Shown here: positions 15,770-24,426 of the stretch, piece after piece
How the letters are laid out: each line of letters starts with the position of its first letter
How positions within the stretch are numbered: position 1 is the stretch's first letter
Assembly: GCA_900318205.1 (NCBI GenBank)
Contig: ONJS01000031.1
Span: forward strand, 1 to 32,161
Length of the DNA stretch: 32,161 nt
Source of the DNA: an uncultured Prevotellaceae bacterium
GTDB taxonomy: Bacteria; Bacteroidota; Bacteroidia; Bacteroidales; Muribaculaceae
Reading direction: 5' to 3'
Program-made: the position numbers and the translations under genes
Notes under the pieces: model-generated
Told to the model about the DNA's origin: nothing
The model's input: only the letters and a program-made list of their open reading frames with translations
Database searches by the model: none

Positions 15770-16471
15770 ATGGTAAAAAAGAGTACTATAGAGGATATCA
15801 TACGGGAGGATTTGGCTGATATATGGTCTATCCTGAACAGCGAGGAGAAACATCTCATCGCCGAGAATTTTGTCATCCATACCTTCCGTAAAGGTCAGAT
15901 CATCTATGCCGAGAAAGATGAACCGCAGTTCCTGTGGTGCCTCATCAAGGGCAAGGTGAAACGATTCAAGAACGGCATCGGTGGCAAGCAGCAGATTCTG
16001 CGCCTGTACCGCCCCATCCAGTACTTCGGTTACCGCGCATGGTTTGCCCAGGAACCCTATGTGGCGAGCACAATGGCTATCGAGCCGTCACAGGTGGGTT
16101 GTCTCCCCATGACCCTGGTGAAACAGCTCATCGATGGCAACATGAAACTGGCTTGGTTCTTTATCCACGAGCTCTCCAAGCATCTGGGCGGCAGTGACTC
16201 CAAGGTGGTGACATTGACCCAGAAACACATCCGTGGCCGCCTGGCCGAGGCTCTGTGTATGCTGGTGGACAACTACGGCTACGAGGACGATGGCAAGACG
16301 CTGAAGATCTACATGGCCCGCGAGGACCTCGCCAACCTGTCAAACATGACTACCGCCAACGCTATCCGCACCCTCTCCACCTTCGCTCAGGAACGCATCA
16401 TCACCGTTGACGGTCGCCGCATCCGCATCGTTGACGAACCCACGTTGCGCAACATCAGCCGCTTCGGCTAA
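15770..16471 (+). CDS. Crp/Fnr family transcriptional regulator
   Basis: A 233-residue cytosolic regulator. Residues about 25-135 form a cyclic-nucleotide-binding beta-roll (FRKGQIIYAEKDEPQFLWCL, IKGKVKRFKNGIGGKQQILR, YFGYRAWFAQEPYVASTMAI). A dimerisation helix follows (about 140-170). Residues about 165-225 are a winged HTH of the Crp type: RGRLAEALCML, then MAREDLANLSNMTTANAIRT as recognition helix and LSTFAQERIITVDGRRIRIV as the wing. The usual R-x-x-S of cAMP-binding Crp and the N-terminal Fe-S cysteines of Fnr are absent, so the signal is unknown. It begins a tight same-strand gene series, 14 bp before the DUF4924 gene, and may control it or itself. Confidence 0.9.
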   Translation: MVKKSTIEDIIREDLADIWSILNSEEKHLIAENFVIHTFRKGQIIYAEKDEPQFLWCLIKGKVKRFKNGIGGKQQILRLYRPIQYFGYRAWFAQEPYVASTMAIEPSQVGCLPMTLVKQLIDGNMKLAWFFIHELSKHLGGSDSKVVTLTQKHIRGRLAEALCMLVDNYGYEDDGKTLKIYMAREDLANLSNMTTANAIRTLSTFAQERIITVDGRRIRIVDEPTLRNISRFG

Positions 16472-16485
16472 CGCTCCACGACGCT

Positions 16486-17058
16486 ATGATCATCGCCCAA
16501 CAAAAACGCCAAGAAAATATCGCCGAATATCTCCTCTACCTGTGGCAGGTCGAGGACTTGCTACGTGCCTGCCATCTGGACATCGACACGGTGGACAAGG
16601 CTGTCATCGCCCGCTATGACGTGGACGAGAAGACGCGCCACGACATCCGCGAGTGGTATGAGTCGCTCATCAAGATGATGGAAATGGAGAACGTGCGCGA
16701 GAAGGGACACATCCGCGTGTGCCACAACGTGCTCATCCGCCTGAACGACCTGCACCAGCAACTGCTGGCCGACCAGGGGCGTTTTCCCGAATACCACGCC
16801 GACTACTACCGCACCCTGCCCATCATCGTGCAACTGCGCGCCTCATTGCCCGAGCAGGAACGTCCCAGCGAACTGGAAACCTGCTTCAATGCCCTCTATG
16901 GCGTGATGATGCTGCATCTCCAGGGCAAGGAAATTTCACAGGACACCGCCGCTGCGATAGCACAGATTTCGCACTTCATCGGCATGCTCGCCGCCTACTA
17001 CAAGCGCGACGAGGAGAAGCCGCTGTTCGGCGACGATTTAAATGATATGGACAACTGA
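16486..17058 (+). CDS. DUF4924 family protein
   Basis: A 190-residue, almost entirely helical, charged cytosolic protein. The start (MIIAQQKRQENIAEYLLYLW then QVEDLLRAC) matches the Bacteroidota family DUF4924 as I know it: these proteins begin with an x-IAxE/Q-x-R-x-x-NIAEYLLYMWQVED signature and sit immediately upstream of an RmlD/RfbD gene. Function is unknown. It starts 14 bp after the Crp/Fnr gene and ends 2 bp before rfbD, so translation is probably coupled. No membrane or secretion signal is visible. Confidence 0.8.
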   Translation: MIIAQQKRQENIAEYLLYLWQVEDLLRACHLDIDTVDKAVIARYDVDEKTRHDIREWYESLIKMMEMENVREKGHIRVCHNVLIRLNDLHQQLLADQGRFPEYHADYYRTLPIIVQLRASLPEQERPSELETCFNALYGVMMLHLQGKEISQDTAAAIAQISHFIGMLAAYYKRDEEKPLFGDDLNDMDN

Positions 17059-17060
17059 TA

Positions 17061-17939
17061 ATGGAAGCAACCAATATACTCATCACTGGAGCAAACGGCC
17101 AACTGGGCCACGAGATGCGCAACGTGTTGGCCGATGACCAGCGCTTCAACGCCATTTTCACCGATGTGGCTGGCGACAACATCGTCATGCTTGACATCAC
17201 CGACGAGGCTGCAGTCGAGCAGATCATATCCGGCCACAGCATTCAGGTTATCGTCAACTGCGCTGCCTATACCGCCGTTGATGCTGCCGAGGACAACGAG
17301 CCCCTGGCTGCCCGACTCAACGCCGACGCTGTGGGCATCCTCGCCCGCGTCGCCAAGCGTCATGGTGCTCGCATGGTCCATGTCTCGACCGACTACGTCT
17401 TTGATGGCCAGGGCTGTATTCCTTACACCGAGGAAATGCCCACCTGCCCACAGTCGGCCTACGGCCGCACCAAGCTTGACGGCGAGCGACAGCTGCTCAA
17501 TGCGCTCGGCGATGATGCCGTCATCCTGCGCACCGCATGGCTCTACTCGCCCTACGGCAAGAACTTCGTGAAGACGATGCTCGCCTTGGGCAAGGACAAG
17601 CCCGCATTGAAGGTGGTGTTTGACCAAGTAGGTTCCCCCACGTGTGCCCGCGATCTCGCCCGTGCCATTGTCACCGTCATGAGTGCCGAGCAATGGCATG
17701 GTGGTATCTACCACTTCAGCAACGAGGGTGTCATCTCATGGTATGACTTCACCAAGGCCATACACCAGCTGGCAGGCATCACCACTTGTGACGTACAACC
17801 CTGCCACAGCAATGAATTCCCCGCCAAGGCCCACCGTCCTGCCTACAGCGTTCTGGACAAGACCAAGTTCAAGGCCACCTTTGGCGTCACCGTTCCTTAC
17901 TGGCTCGACAGCCTCAAGGACACCCTCAAACTTCTTTAA
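17061..17939 (+). CDS. rfbD: dTDP-4-dehydrorhamnose reductase
   Basis: A 292-residue short-chain dehydrogenase. The N-terminal Rossmann motif is ITGANGQLGHEM (residues 7-18). STDYVFDG is at about 110-117 and the catalytic Tyr-x-x-x-Lys is SAYGRTK at about 134-140. These are the RmlD/RfbD signatures. The enzyme catalyses the last step of dTDP-L-rhamnose synthesis, reducing dTDP-4-dehydrorhamnose with NAD(P)H, for O-antigen or capsule sugars. The other rml genes are not in the window; in Bacteroidales this copy is usually housed with DUF4924 and prfC instead. It starts 2 bp after the DUF4924 stop and lies 31 bp before prfC. Length is normal. Confidence 0.92.
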   Translation: MEATNILITGANGQLGHEMRNVLADDQRFNAIFTDVAGDNIVMLDITDEAAVEQIISGHSIQVIVNCAAYTAVDAAEDNEPLAARLNADAVGILARVAKRHGARMVHVSTDYVFDGQGCIPYTEEMPTCPQSAYGRTKLDGERQLLNALGDDAVILRTAWLYSPYGKNFVKTMLALGKDKPALKVVFDQVGSPTCARDLARAIVTVMSAEQWHGGIYHFSNEGVISWYDFTKAIHQLAGITTCDVQPCHSNEFPAKAHRPAYSVLDKTKFKATFGVTVPYWLDSLKDTLKLL

Positions 17940-17970
17940 GCTTCAAACTATAAACAATAAACTAGAATAA

Positions 17971-19548
17971 ATGTCCCTGACTACTGAAATCACCCGCCGC
18001 CGCACCTTTGCCATCATCTCTCACCCTGATGCCGGCAAGACAACATTGACCGAGAAGCTGCTGCTCTTCGGTGGAGCTATCCACGTGGCAGGCGCCGTGA
18101 AATCCAATAAGATCAAGAAGACCGCCACCAGCGACTGGATGGAAATCGAAAAACAACGTGGTATCTCGGTTGCCACTTCGGTCATGGGATTCAACTACGG
18201 CGATTACAAGATCAACATCCTCGACACCCCTGGTCACCAGGACTTTGCCGAGGACACCTATCGCACCCTGACGGCTGTTGACAGCGTTATTATCGTTGTC
18301 GATGTCGCCAAGGGCGTAGAGACCCAGACGCGCAAACTGATGGAGGTGTGCCGCATGCGCAACACGCCGGTCATTATCTTTGTCAACAAGCTCGACCGCG
18401 AGGGCCGCGACCCGTTCGACATCCTTGACGAGCTGGAGCAGGAATTGAAGATTGACGTGCGCCCCCTGAGCTGGCCCATCAACATCGGTGCCCACTTCAA
18501 GGGTGTCTATAACATCTACGAGCACAACATCAGCCTGTTCAAGCCCGACAAGCAGCATGTGACCGACCGCGTCGATATCAACGACATCAACGACCCCGCC
18601 ATCGACCAGGCCGTGGGCAAGGCTGATGCCGAAAAACTGCGTGCCGACATCGAACTCATCGATGGCGTCTATCCCGATTTCAACACGCTTGATTACCTGG
18701 ATGCAAAGGTCGCTCCCGTATTCTTCGGCTCTGCGCTGAATACCTTCGGCGTCAAGGAACTGCTGGACTGCTTCGTGCGCATCGCCCCGTCACCCCGCCC
18801 CGTGAGTGCCATCGAGCGCACCGTGGAGCCTGGCGAGGACAAGTTCACGGGCTTTGTGTTCAAGATCCACGCCAACATGGACCCCAACCACCGCAGTTGT
18901 ATCGCCTTTGTCAAGGTGTGCTCGGGCGTGTTCCAGCGCAACGGCAACTACAAGCACGTGCGCAGCGGCAAGAGTTACCGCTTCAGTGCCCCTACCGCCT
19001 TCATGGCGCAGAAAAAGGAAATCATCGACGAGGTATATCCCGGCGATATCGTGGGTCTGCCCGACAACGGCATCTTCAAGATCGGTGACACATTGACCGA
19101 GGGCGAGGACCTCCACTTCCGCGGCTTGCCCAGCTTCTCACCCGAGATGTTCAAGTATATCGAGAACTCTGACCCGATGAAGACCAAACAGCTCAACAAG
19201 GGCCTCGAACAGTTGATGGATGAGGGCGTCGCCCAGATGTTCATCAACCAATTCAACAACCGCAAGATCATCGGCACCGTGGGACAGCTGCAGTTTGAGG
19301 TCATCCAGTACCGACTGCTGCACGAGTATGGCGCCCAGTGCCGCTGGGAGCCCATCCACCTGTACAAGGCGTGCTGGATCGAGAGCGACGACGATGACTC
19401 ACTCGAGGCATTCAAGAAGCGCAAACACCAGTTCATGGCGCTTGACCTTGAAGGCCGTGACGTGTTCCTCGCCGACAGCAACTACGTCCTGCAGATGGCA
19501 CAACAGGACTTCCCGAAGATTACCTTCCACTTCACAAGCGAATTCTAA
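17971..19548 (+). CDS. prfC: peptide chain release factor 3 (RF3)
   Basis: A 525-residue translational GTPase. G motifs are in order: [15 protein letters not shown] (G1, residues about 17-31), the switch region [26 protein letters not shown] (G3), NKLDREGRD (G4). The insert and domains II/III match RF3 (GCN-type GTPase that removes RF1/RF2 from the ribosome after peptide release and improves termination and proofreading) rather than EF-G, which would be about 690 residues. Length is typical for RF3. It lies 31 bp after rfbD on the same strand. The next gene is 83 bp downstream across an AACTGACAAC-type repeat tract. Confidence 0.95.
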   Translation: MSLTTEITRRRTFAIISHPDAGKTTLTEKLLLFGGAIHVAGAVKSNKIKKTATSDWMEIEKQRGISVATSVMGFNYGDYKINILDTPGHQDFAEDTYRTLTAVDSVIIVVDVAKGVETQTRKLMEVCRMRNTPVIIFVNKLDREGRDPFDILDELEQELKIDVRPLSWPINIGAHFKGVYNIYEHNISLFKPDKQHVTDRVDINDINDPAIDQAVGKADAEKLRADIELIDGVYPDFNTLDYLDAKVAPVFFGSALNTFGVKELLDCFVRIAPSPRPVSAIERTVEPGEDKFTGFVFKIHANMDPNHRSCIAFVKVCSGVFQRNGNYKHVRSGKSYRFSAPTAFMAQKKEIIDEVYPGDIVGLPDNGIFKIGDTLTEGEDLHFRGLPSFSPEMFKYIENSDPMKTKQLNKGLEQLMDEGVAQMFINQFNNRKIIGTVGQLQFEVIQYRLLHEYGAQCRWEPIHLYKACWIESDDDDSLEAFKKRKHQFMALDLEGRDVFLADSNYVLQMAQQDFPKITFHFTSEF

Positions 19549-19566
19549 TATCAAACACAAACTAAT

Positions 19567-19620
19567 AACTGTCAACTGAAAACTGACAACTAAAAACTGT
19601 CAACTGACAACTGAAAACTA
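19567..19620. repeat. AACTG(A/T)CAACT-type tandem repeat tract
   Basis: The gap between prfC and the kinase gene consists almost wholly of imperfect 7- to 14-nt repeats built from AACTGTC, AACTGAC, AACTGAA and AACTAAA. It shares the exact 20-mer AAAACTGTCAACTGACAACT with the tract at 21872-21926, so both come from one repeat family. Confidence 0.6.
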
Positions 19621-19631
19621 AAACGACAGCA

Positions 19632-21098
19632 ATGGAAAGATTAAGAAAACTGTACAAAGAATATGTGGGTAGTGAACCCACCGAGGTCGTCCTCATGGAC
19701 AAGGCAGGCTCCAACCGCCAGTATTATCGCCTGAACGGTGAGCGCTCTATCGTGGGCGTCATCGGCGAGTCGCGTGAGGAGAACGACGCCTTTATTTATA
19801 TAGCACGGCACTTCCGTGAGCAGGGACTGTCGGTGCCCGAGGTCTTTGGCGTGAGCGAGGACCACATGGCTTACATTCAGGAAGACCTGGGCAAAAAGCC
19901 CGAGAACATCCTGTGGAACAAAATTCGCCGCAGCGCCATAACCCACGCCTTCACCAGCGGTGAGAAGGAACTGCTGAGGCGCACCATGCGCGGACTGGTG
20001 GACATCCAGTTCAAGGGTGCACAAGGATTTGACTACAACAACTGCTACCCCGCCAAGTGCTTTGACGAGCGTTCCATCAAGTGGGACTTGAACTACTTCA
20101 AGTATTGTTTCCTCAAGGCAACCGGTGTGGTATTCAACGAAGATAAACTGGAGAATGACTTTGAGAAACTGACCCGCGACCTGCTGGCGGTGCCCAGCGA
20201 CACCTTCATGTACCGCGACTTCCAGTCACGCAACGTGATGCTCGTGGGCGATGCCGATCACCCTGCCGACTGCAAACTGGCATACATCGACTTCCAGGGC
20301 GGCCGCAAGGGTCCGTATTACTATGACGTGGCTTCCTTCGTATGGCAGGCACGCGCCAAATATCCCGATGACCTGAAGAAAGACCTCGTCAAGGCCTATC
20401 TGGAGAAACTCAAGGAATATGTTCCCCAACTCGAAGAGAAGGAGTTCTATGACAACCTGCGCCTGTTCGTGCTCTTCCGCACCCTGCAGGTGCTCGGTGC
20501 CTACGGTTTCCGTGGCTATTTCGAGAAGAAGCCCGACTTCATGAAGAACAGCATCGTGCCCGCCGTTGCCAACCTGCGCAAACTGGTCATCGACAAGCCG
20601 TTCACCCAGTATCCCTATCTGAGCCTTGTCATCGACGAACTGGTCAATCTCAAGGACTTTGTCAGCGAAGACAAGGGTCTGACCGTGAGGGTGATGAGTT
20701 TTGCCTACAAGAAAGGCATTCCCCACGACGCATCGGGCAATGGTGGCGGTTTCGTGTTTGACTGCCGTGCATTGAACAACCCTGGCAAGTATGACAAGTA
20801 CAAGGCCTTCACCGGCTTGGACAAGAACGTCATCGAGTTCCTGCAGAAGGAGAGTACCATCGACAAGTGGCTCGAGCATGTCTATGCTCTGGTCGATGAG
20901 TCGGTAGAACGTTATGTGAAGCGCAGCTTCACCGACCTGATGGTTTGCTTCGGCTGTACGGGCGGCCAGCACCGCTCGGTCTATGCCGCTGAGCACCTCG
21001 CCGAGCACATCCACGACAAGTTCAACGTGCGCGTCGAGCTGTCTCACCGCGAGCAACCCGACCATGAACGCACCCTTAATCCGATTGACAAACAATGA
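19632..21098 (+). CDS. AmgK-like sugar kinase fused to RapZ C-terminal domain
   Basis: A 488-residue fusion. Residues about 1-335 are an aminoglycoside-phosphotransferase-like kinase: a phosphate-loop strand (AGSNRQYYRL), the catalytic segment FMYRDFQSRNVML (about 192-204, in the place of HxDxxxxN) and the metal-binding LAYIDFQGGRKGP. This matches the anomeric MurNAc/GlcNAc kinase AmgK. Residues about 350-480 (VMSFAYKKGIPHDA, FVFDCRALNNPGKY, LMVCFGCTGGQHRSVYAAEH) are the C-terminal domain of RapZ, which in E. coli senses GlcN6P and controls GlmS; the RapZ ATPase domain is missing. The stop overlaps the next start by 4 bp (ATGA), so the nucleotidyltransferase is coupled. Together they would salvage MurNAc to UDP-MurNAc. 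The kinase substrate is inferred from this partnership. Confidence 0.85.
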   Translation: MERLRKLYKEYVGSEPTEVVLMDKAGSNRQYYRLNGERSIVGVIGESREENDAFIYIARHFREQGLSVPEVFGVSEDHMAYIQEDLGKKPENILWNKIRRSAITHAFTSGEKELLRRTMRGLVDIQFKGAQGFDYNNCYPAKCFDERSIKWDLNYFKYCFLKATGVVFNEDKLENDFEKLTRDLLAVPSDTFMYRDFQSRNVMLVGDADHPADCKLAYIDFQGGRKGPYYYDVASFVWQARAKYPDDLKKDLVKAYLEKLKEYVPQLEEKEFYDNLRLFVLFRTLQVLGAYGFRGYFEKKPDFMKNSIVPAVANLRKLVIDKPFTQYPYLSLVIDELVNLKDFVSEDKGLTVRVMSFAYKKGIPHDASGNGGGFVFDCRALNNPGKYDKYKAFTGLDKNVIEFLQKESTIDKWLEHVYALVDESVERYVKRSFTDLMVCFGCTGGQHRSVYAAEHLAEHIHDKFNVRVELSHREQPDHERTLNPIDKQ

Positions 21099-21844
21099 AA
21101 GCACTGATTTTTGCGGCAGGTCTTGGCACACGTCTGCGCCCCTTGACCGACGACCGCCCCAAGGCGATGGTTGAGATTGCCGGCAAACCCATGCTGCAAC
21201 ACGTCATCGAGCGTGTGGCGGCTGCAGGTTTTGACGATATTACCATCAACATCCACCACTATGGCCAGATGATCATCGACTTCCTGGAGAAGCATGACAA
21301 CTTCGGGCTCAACCTGCACATCAGCGATGAGCGCGGCCTGCTGCTCGACACGGGTGGCGGCATCCTCAAGGCACGCCAGTGGCTGGATGGTGATGAGCCT
21401 TTCCTGGTTCACAACACCGACATCATCAGCACGCTGGACCTGAAGGCGTTCTACAACTACCACGTCGAGCATGATGCCCTGGCGACTATCCTCGTCAAGG
21501 AACGCAAGACACAGCGGTATTTCCTCTTCGACGAGAACGATCGCCTGTGCGGATGGACCAACAAGGCAACGGGCGAGTACAAGCCCGACCCCGAGAAGCT
21601 GCAGGGACGCAATCTGCGGGAAATGGCCTTCGGTGGCCTGCACGTGATTTCTCCGCGCATCTTCCCCCATCTGGAACGTTACCGCCGTCAGGAAGGCGAG
21701 AAATTCTCTATCACGCCTTTCTACGTCAACGAGTGCAAGCACCACCTCATCCACGGCTATCACCCTGATGCCGACTACCAATGGCTCGACATCGGCAAGC
21801 CCGAGACGCTCGCTCAAGCCCAAGAATTGTTAGGCGCCGATTAA
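21095..21844 (+). CDS. MurU-like sugar-1-phosphate nucleotidyltransferase
   Basis: A 249-residue nucleotidyltransferase. The N-terminal signature AAGLGTRLRPLTDDRPKAMV (about residues 7-26) is the NTP-binding loop, and VHNTDIIS (about 108-115) contains the metal-binding Asp. The compact length without a left-handed beta-helix fits MurU (MurNAc-alpha-1-phosphate uridylyltransferase), which follows AmgK in the peptidoglycan-recycling shortcut to UDP-MurNAc, rather than GlmU or RmlA. The start codon overlaps the kinase-RapZ stop (ATGA), strong evidence that they work in one pathway. RmlA- or GMP-type enzymes remain possible by sequence alone; the context decides. Confidence 0.82.
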   Translation: MKALIFAAGLGTRLRPLTDDRPKAMVEIAGKPMLQHVIERVAAAGFDDITINIHHYGQMIIDFLEKHDNFGLNLHISDERGLLLDTGGGILKARQWLDGDEPFLVHNTDIISTLDLKAFYNYHVEHDALATILVKERKTQRYFLFDENDRLCGWTNKATGEYKPDPEKLQGRNLREMAFGGLHVISPRIFPHLERYRRQEGEKFSITPFYVNECKHHLIHGYHPDADYQWLDIGKPETLAQAQELLGAD

Positions 21845-21871
21845 ACCATCAGGCAGTTTTATCCATCTAAA

Positions 21872-21926
21872 CAACTGAAAACTGTCAACTGACAACTAAA
21901 AACTGACAACTAAAAACTGACAACTA
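21872..21926. repeat. second AACTG(A/T)CAACT-type tandem repeat tract
   Basis: Fills the gap before the FMN-binding gene with imperfect repeats of AACTGACAACTAAA and AACTGTCAACTG. The 14-mer AACTGACAACTAAA recurs with little change. Same family as 19567-19620. Confidence 0.6.
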
Positions 21927-21929
21927 CAT

Positions 21930-22379
21930 ATGAAAAAAACAATCATTATTGCAGCCATCATGCTGCTCGTGGCTGGCACCGTTTCGCTCGATGCCCGCAC
22001 CAAGAAGAAGACGGCCACCAAGAAGGCAGCCACTACCCAAGTCATCTATACTGGTGATATCGCCAACAAGGTAATCGGCTACAACGGCACTACCCCGCTC
22101 AATATCACCGTCAAGAACGGCGTGATCGAGAGCATCGAGGTGCTGCCCAACCAGGAGTCGCCCAACTATCTCAAGCGCGCCAAGGACAAGGTGCTGCCGC
22201 AGTACATCGGCAAGACAGTCGCCGAGGCCAAAAAGCTTGACGCCGACATCGCCACTGGCGCCACCTACACCAGCGAAGCCCTCATCAAGAACATCAAGAT
22301 GGGCCTCGACCAAGCAAAGTCATCGTCAGCAACCAAATCAAAAGCAACCACAAAGAAGGGAGCCAAGAAACGCCGCTGA
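21930..22379 (+). CDS. secreted FMN-binding domain protein
   Basis: A 149-residue protein with a signal peptide (MKKTIIIAAIMLLVAGTVSL, then DAR). A Lys/Thr/Ala-rich linker precedes a single FMN_bind domain (about residues 38-126) ending in DIATGATYTSEALIKNI. The TGATYTS motif (around residues 109-115) is the flavinylation site in this family, where a Thr receives FMN by a phosphoester bond from ApbE. The C-terminus is a Lys-rich tail (KATTKKGAKKRR). Such small proteins serve in extracytosolic electron transfer. No ApbE or Rnf/Nqr gene is in the window. It is the last gene of the plus-strand series and is followed by a strong terminator. Confidence 0.85.
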   Translation: MKKTIIIAAIMLLVAGTVSLDARTKKKTATKKAATTQVIYTGDIANKVIGYNGTTPLNITVKNGVIESIEVLPNQESPNYLKRAKDKVLPQYIGKTVAEAKKLDADIATGATYTSEALIKNIKMGLDQAKSSSATKSKATTKKGAKKRR

Positions 22380-22407
22380 TCTTCAATGTGGTTTTACCTA
22401 AGAATAC

Positions 22408-22437
22408 CGCAGGTTCTAACAAGAGCCTGCGTTTTTT
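22408..22437 (+). terminator. intrinsic terminator after the FMN-binding gene
   Basis: A 10-bp stem (CGCAGGTTCT / AGAGCCTGCG, one G-U pair) with an AACA loop, followed directly by six T. It closes the 15.77-22.38 kb series. Confidence 0.85.
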
Positions 22438-22472
22438 CTAAAATTCGGACATGAGGGATGCAAGATTCGCCA

Positions 22473-22480
22473 TACCTTTG
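22473..22480 (+). promoter_or_regulatory. -7 element of the ECF sigma factor gene
   Basis: TACCTTTG, full match to TAnnTTTG, with no clear -33 TTTG. The start of transcription would be only about 6 nt before the GTG at 22491, a very short leader. Confidence 0.5.
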
Positions 22481-22490
22481 TGTTTAGATA

Positions 22491-23054
22491 GTGAAAGATA
22501 AACATTCAGTGACCGAACTGCAGATTGTCAACGGTGTCAAGAACGGCAACCGGAAGGCCATGCGTGCTATGTATGACCTGCTGGCAGGTTCGGCTATGGC
22601 CACTGCACGACGCTATCTGGACGACACCGACAACTGCCGAGACGTATTACAAGAGTGTTTCCTCAAAGCGTTTACCCGCATCGGGGACTTTGACTATCGC
22701 GGTGACGGATCCCTGCGAGGATGGATGATGAAGATTGTCGCAAACGAGTCCATCAATCAGCTGAAACGGCAATCGCGCATCACCTTCATCAACACTGATG
22801 ACGTGGAACTGCCCGATGAGGAGCCACCCGACGTCTCCCATGTTTCGCCCGAGGTCATTATCCGCATGATAGCCTCACTGCCCACGGGATACCGCGTGGT
22901 GTTCAACCAATTTGTGTTTGAGCACAAGAGCCACAAGGAGATTGCCCAGGCATTGGGCATCAAGGAAAACTCCTCGGCTTCCCAACTGCTGCGAGCCAAG
23001 CGACTGCTGGCAAAGATGATTCACCAATATCAACAAGAACAAGATGACCGATAA
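22491..23054 (+). CDS. ECF-type RNA polymerase sigma factor
   Basis: A 187-residue sigma-70 family factor from a GTG start; no in-frame ATG lies before the conserved sigma2 region. Sigma2 is at about residues 20-90 (ARRYLDDTDNCRDVLQECFL then KAFTRIGDFDYRGDGSLRGW, the region that recognises the -10 and core polymerase). Sigma4 is at about 125-180 (LPTGYRVVFNQFVFEHKSHK then EIAQALGIKENSSASQLLRA, an HTH for the -35). Sigma3 is absent, as in ECF factors. The stop overlaps the start of the next gene by 11 bp, the usual layout for a sigma factor and its anti-sigma regulator. The signal and regulon are unknown. Confidence 0.92.
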   Translation: MKDKHSVTELQIVNGVKNGNRKAMRAMYDLLAGSAMATARRYLDDTDNCRDVLQECFLKAFTRIGDFDYRGDGSLRGWMMKIVANESINQLKRQSRITFINTDDVELPDEEPPDVSHVSPEVIIRMIASLPTGYRVVFNQFVFEHKSHKEIAQALGIKENSSASQLLRAKRLLAKMIHQYQQEQDDR

Positions 23055-24291
23055 CGACTGGATAAAACAACTGCAATCGATGATGGAGCGCCACGAGGAG
23101 CCCGTCGGCGATGACCTGTGGCAGGACATCGAGGCCAAGCTACCGCAACGTCGCAAGGCTTTGCCCTTGTGGTTGCGCTATGCCACGGCTGCAGCCGTTG
23201 TAGGGGCTGTCATCGGCGTGGGCAGTCTGTTGTGGCAATCGTCTGACCCTATTGACAGCACCTCGCCCGACCAGCCCACCATTACCCAAACCGTAGATGT
23301 GCAGCATGACGTTCCTGTCATCGAAGTCGATACCCCTTGCGATGAAAAGCCCGTCCAGTCCAGAGCGACATCGCCCCTTGCTCATCACGCCATGCCACTG
23401 GCACAACACCAGTCTGACGTCCAACAATCCGAGGCTACCCAAGCGTCGCCCTCACCTGATACAAGCACAACAGAGGAGCCCGTTCAAACGGCTGACCGTG
23501 ACACAACCACGGCACAACCCAGCGCTCCCCGACAACCCATCACGGCAAAAGAAGAGCCACACTTTGCTAGCGCTACCCCCAACCGCGCTGCTGCTCCTTC
23601 CAGGCAAAAGCAGCACTTCTCTGTCGGCTTCTATGCCGTCAACAAGTTCCCCAATCTTAAAGGGAATGGTCATTATCCTCAAGATTACTATGGCTGGCCC
23701 CCTGACCCTGGCCAACATTATTCTCATGATAATGACAGTATTACTCACGGAGGAGAGGATGCAGCAATGCAACAAGGCAGGAGGTATGCGCCACTCAAAG
23801 CAAACAGTAACAACGCCACTCATCATGCCCCTTATTCACTGGGCATGAGTGTGAGCGTGCCTCTTACCGACCGCTTCGCAGTGACAAGCGGCATCGTCTA
23901 TACACGCCTCAAATCAGACTTCTCTTCGGGTAAAGGGAATCGCGAACAGACGCTGCATTATCTTGGTATCCCATTGGGTGTGACCTATTCTGTTTGGCAG
24001 TGGCGATTTGTCAACCTTTATGCCATCGGTGGCATGCAGGCCGACTTCAACATCAAGGCAACGCTCAAGGAGCCTGTCCTAGCCAGCGATATCAACATCG
24101 ATAAGGACCGCGTCCAATTCTCAGGGATGCTGGGACCAGGTCTGCAATTCAATGTCACGCAAGATTTCGGCATCTATGTCGAGCCTACCATGCGCTACTA
24201 TTTCAATAATGGCAGCGACATTGAGAACTACTTCAAGGACAAGCCCTGGAACATCAACCTCAATGCCGGCCTGCGCCTTACACTGGAATAA
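23044..24291 (+). CDS. putative anti-sigma factor fused to outer-membrane beta-barrel
   Basis: A 415-residue protein overlapping the sigma-factor gene by 11 bp. Residues 1-42 are short, charged and cytoplasmic-looking (WIKQLQSMMERHEEPVGDDL), in the place of an anti-sigma domain. One membrane helix follows (about 44-63, YATAAAVVGAVIGVGSLLWQ). A Pro/Ser/Thr/Gln-rich linker of about 125 residues could span the periplasm. Residues about 190-415 are beta-barrel-like (OMP_b-brl type): SLGMSVSVPLTDRFAVTSGI, LHYLGIPLGVTYSVWQWRFV, VQFSGMLGPGLQFNVTQDFG, ending in a strand (NLNAGLRLTLE). If this topology is right, one chain links the inner and outer membranes and could report envelope state to the sigma factor. 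This architecture occurs beside ECF genes in Bacteroidales; function is inferred from position. Confidence 0.75.
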   Translation: MTDNDWIKQLQSMMERHEEPVGDDLWQDIEAKLPQRRKALPLWLRYATAAAVVGAVIGVGSLLWQSSDPIDSTSPDQPTITQTVDVQHDVPVIEVDTPCDEKPVQSRATSPLAHHAMPLAQHQSDVQQSEATQASPSPDTSTTEEPVQTADRDTTTAQPSAPRQPITAKEEPHFASATPNRAAAPSRQKQHFSVGFYAVNKFPNLKGNGHYPQDYYGWPPDPGQHYSHDNDSITHGGEDAAMQQGRRYAPLKANSNNATHHAPYSLGMSVSVPLTDRFAVTSGIVYTRLKSDFSSGKGNREQTLHYLGIPLGVTYSVWQWRFVNLYAIGGMQADFNIKATLKEPVLASDINIDKDRVQFSGMLGPGLQFNVTQDFGIYVEPTMRYYFNNGSDIENYFKDKPWNINLNAGLRLTLE

Positions 24292-24391
24292 ATATAGTAT
24301 TGTCTGGAGCAATGATTGCCTTCAGGGCAAGAAATCAAAGATAATCTTTGTTTGGCTGACACTCGTTTTTTCAGTTTCTAGAGAAAATGAG

Positions 24392-24399
24392 TACCTTTG
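24392..24399 (+). promoter_or_regulatory. -7 element of the 2H phosphoesterase gene
   Basis: TACCTTTG lies 27 bp before the ATG at 24427. A T-rich stretch upstream substitutes for a clear -33 TTTG. Confidence 0.5.
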
Positions 24400-24426
24400 C
24401 CTTGATTAACATAATGATGAGAGACG

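Noticed and set aside
17061-17939. O-antigen or capsule cluster around rfbD
   Set aside because: No rmlA, rmlB, rmlC or glycosyltransferase is adjacent; the gene sits in the DUF4924-rfbD-prfC housekeeping order.
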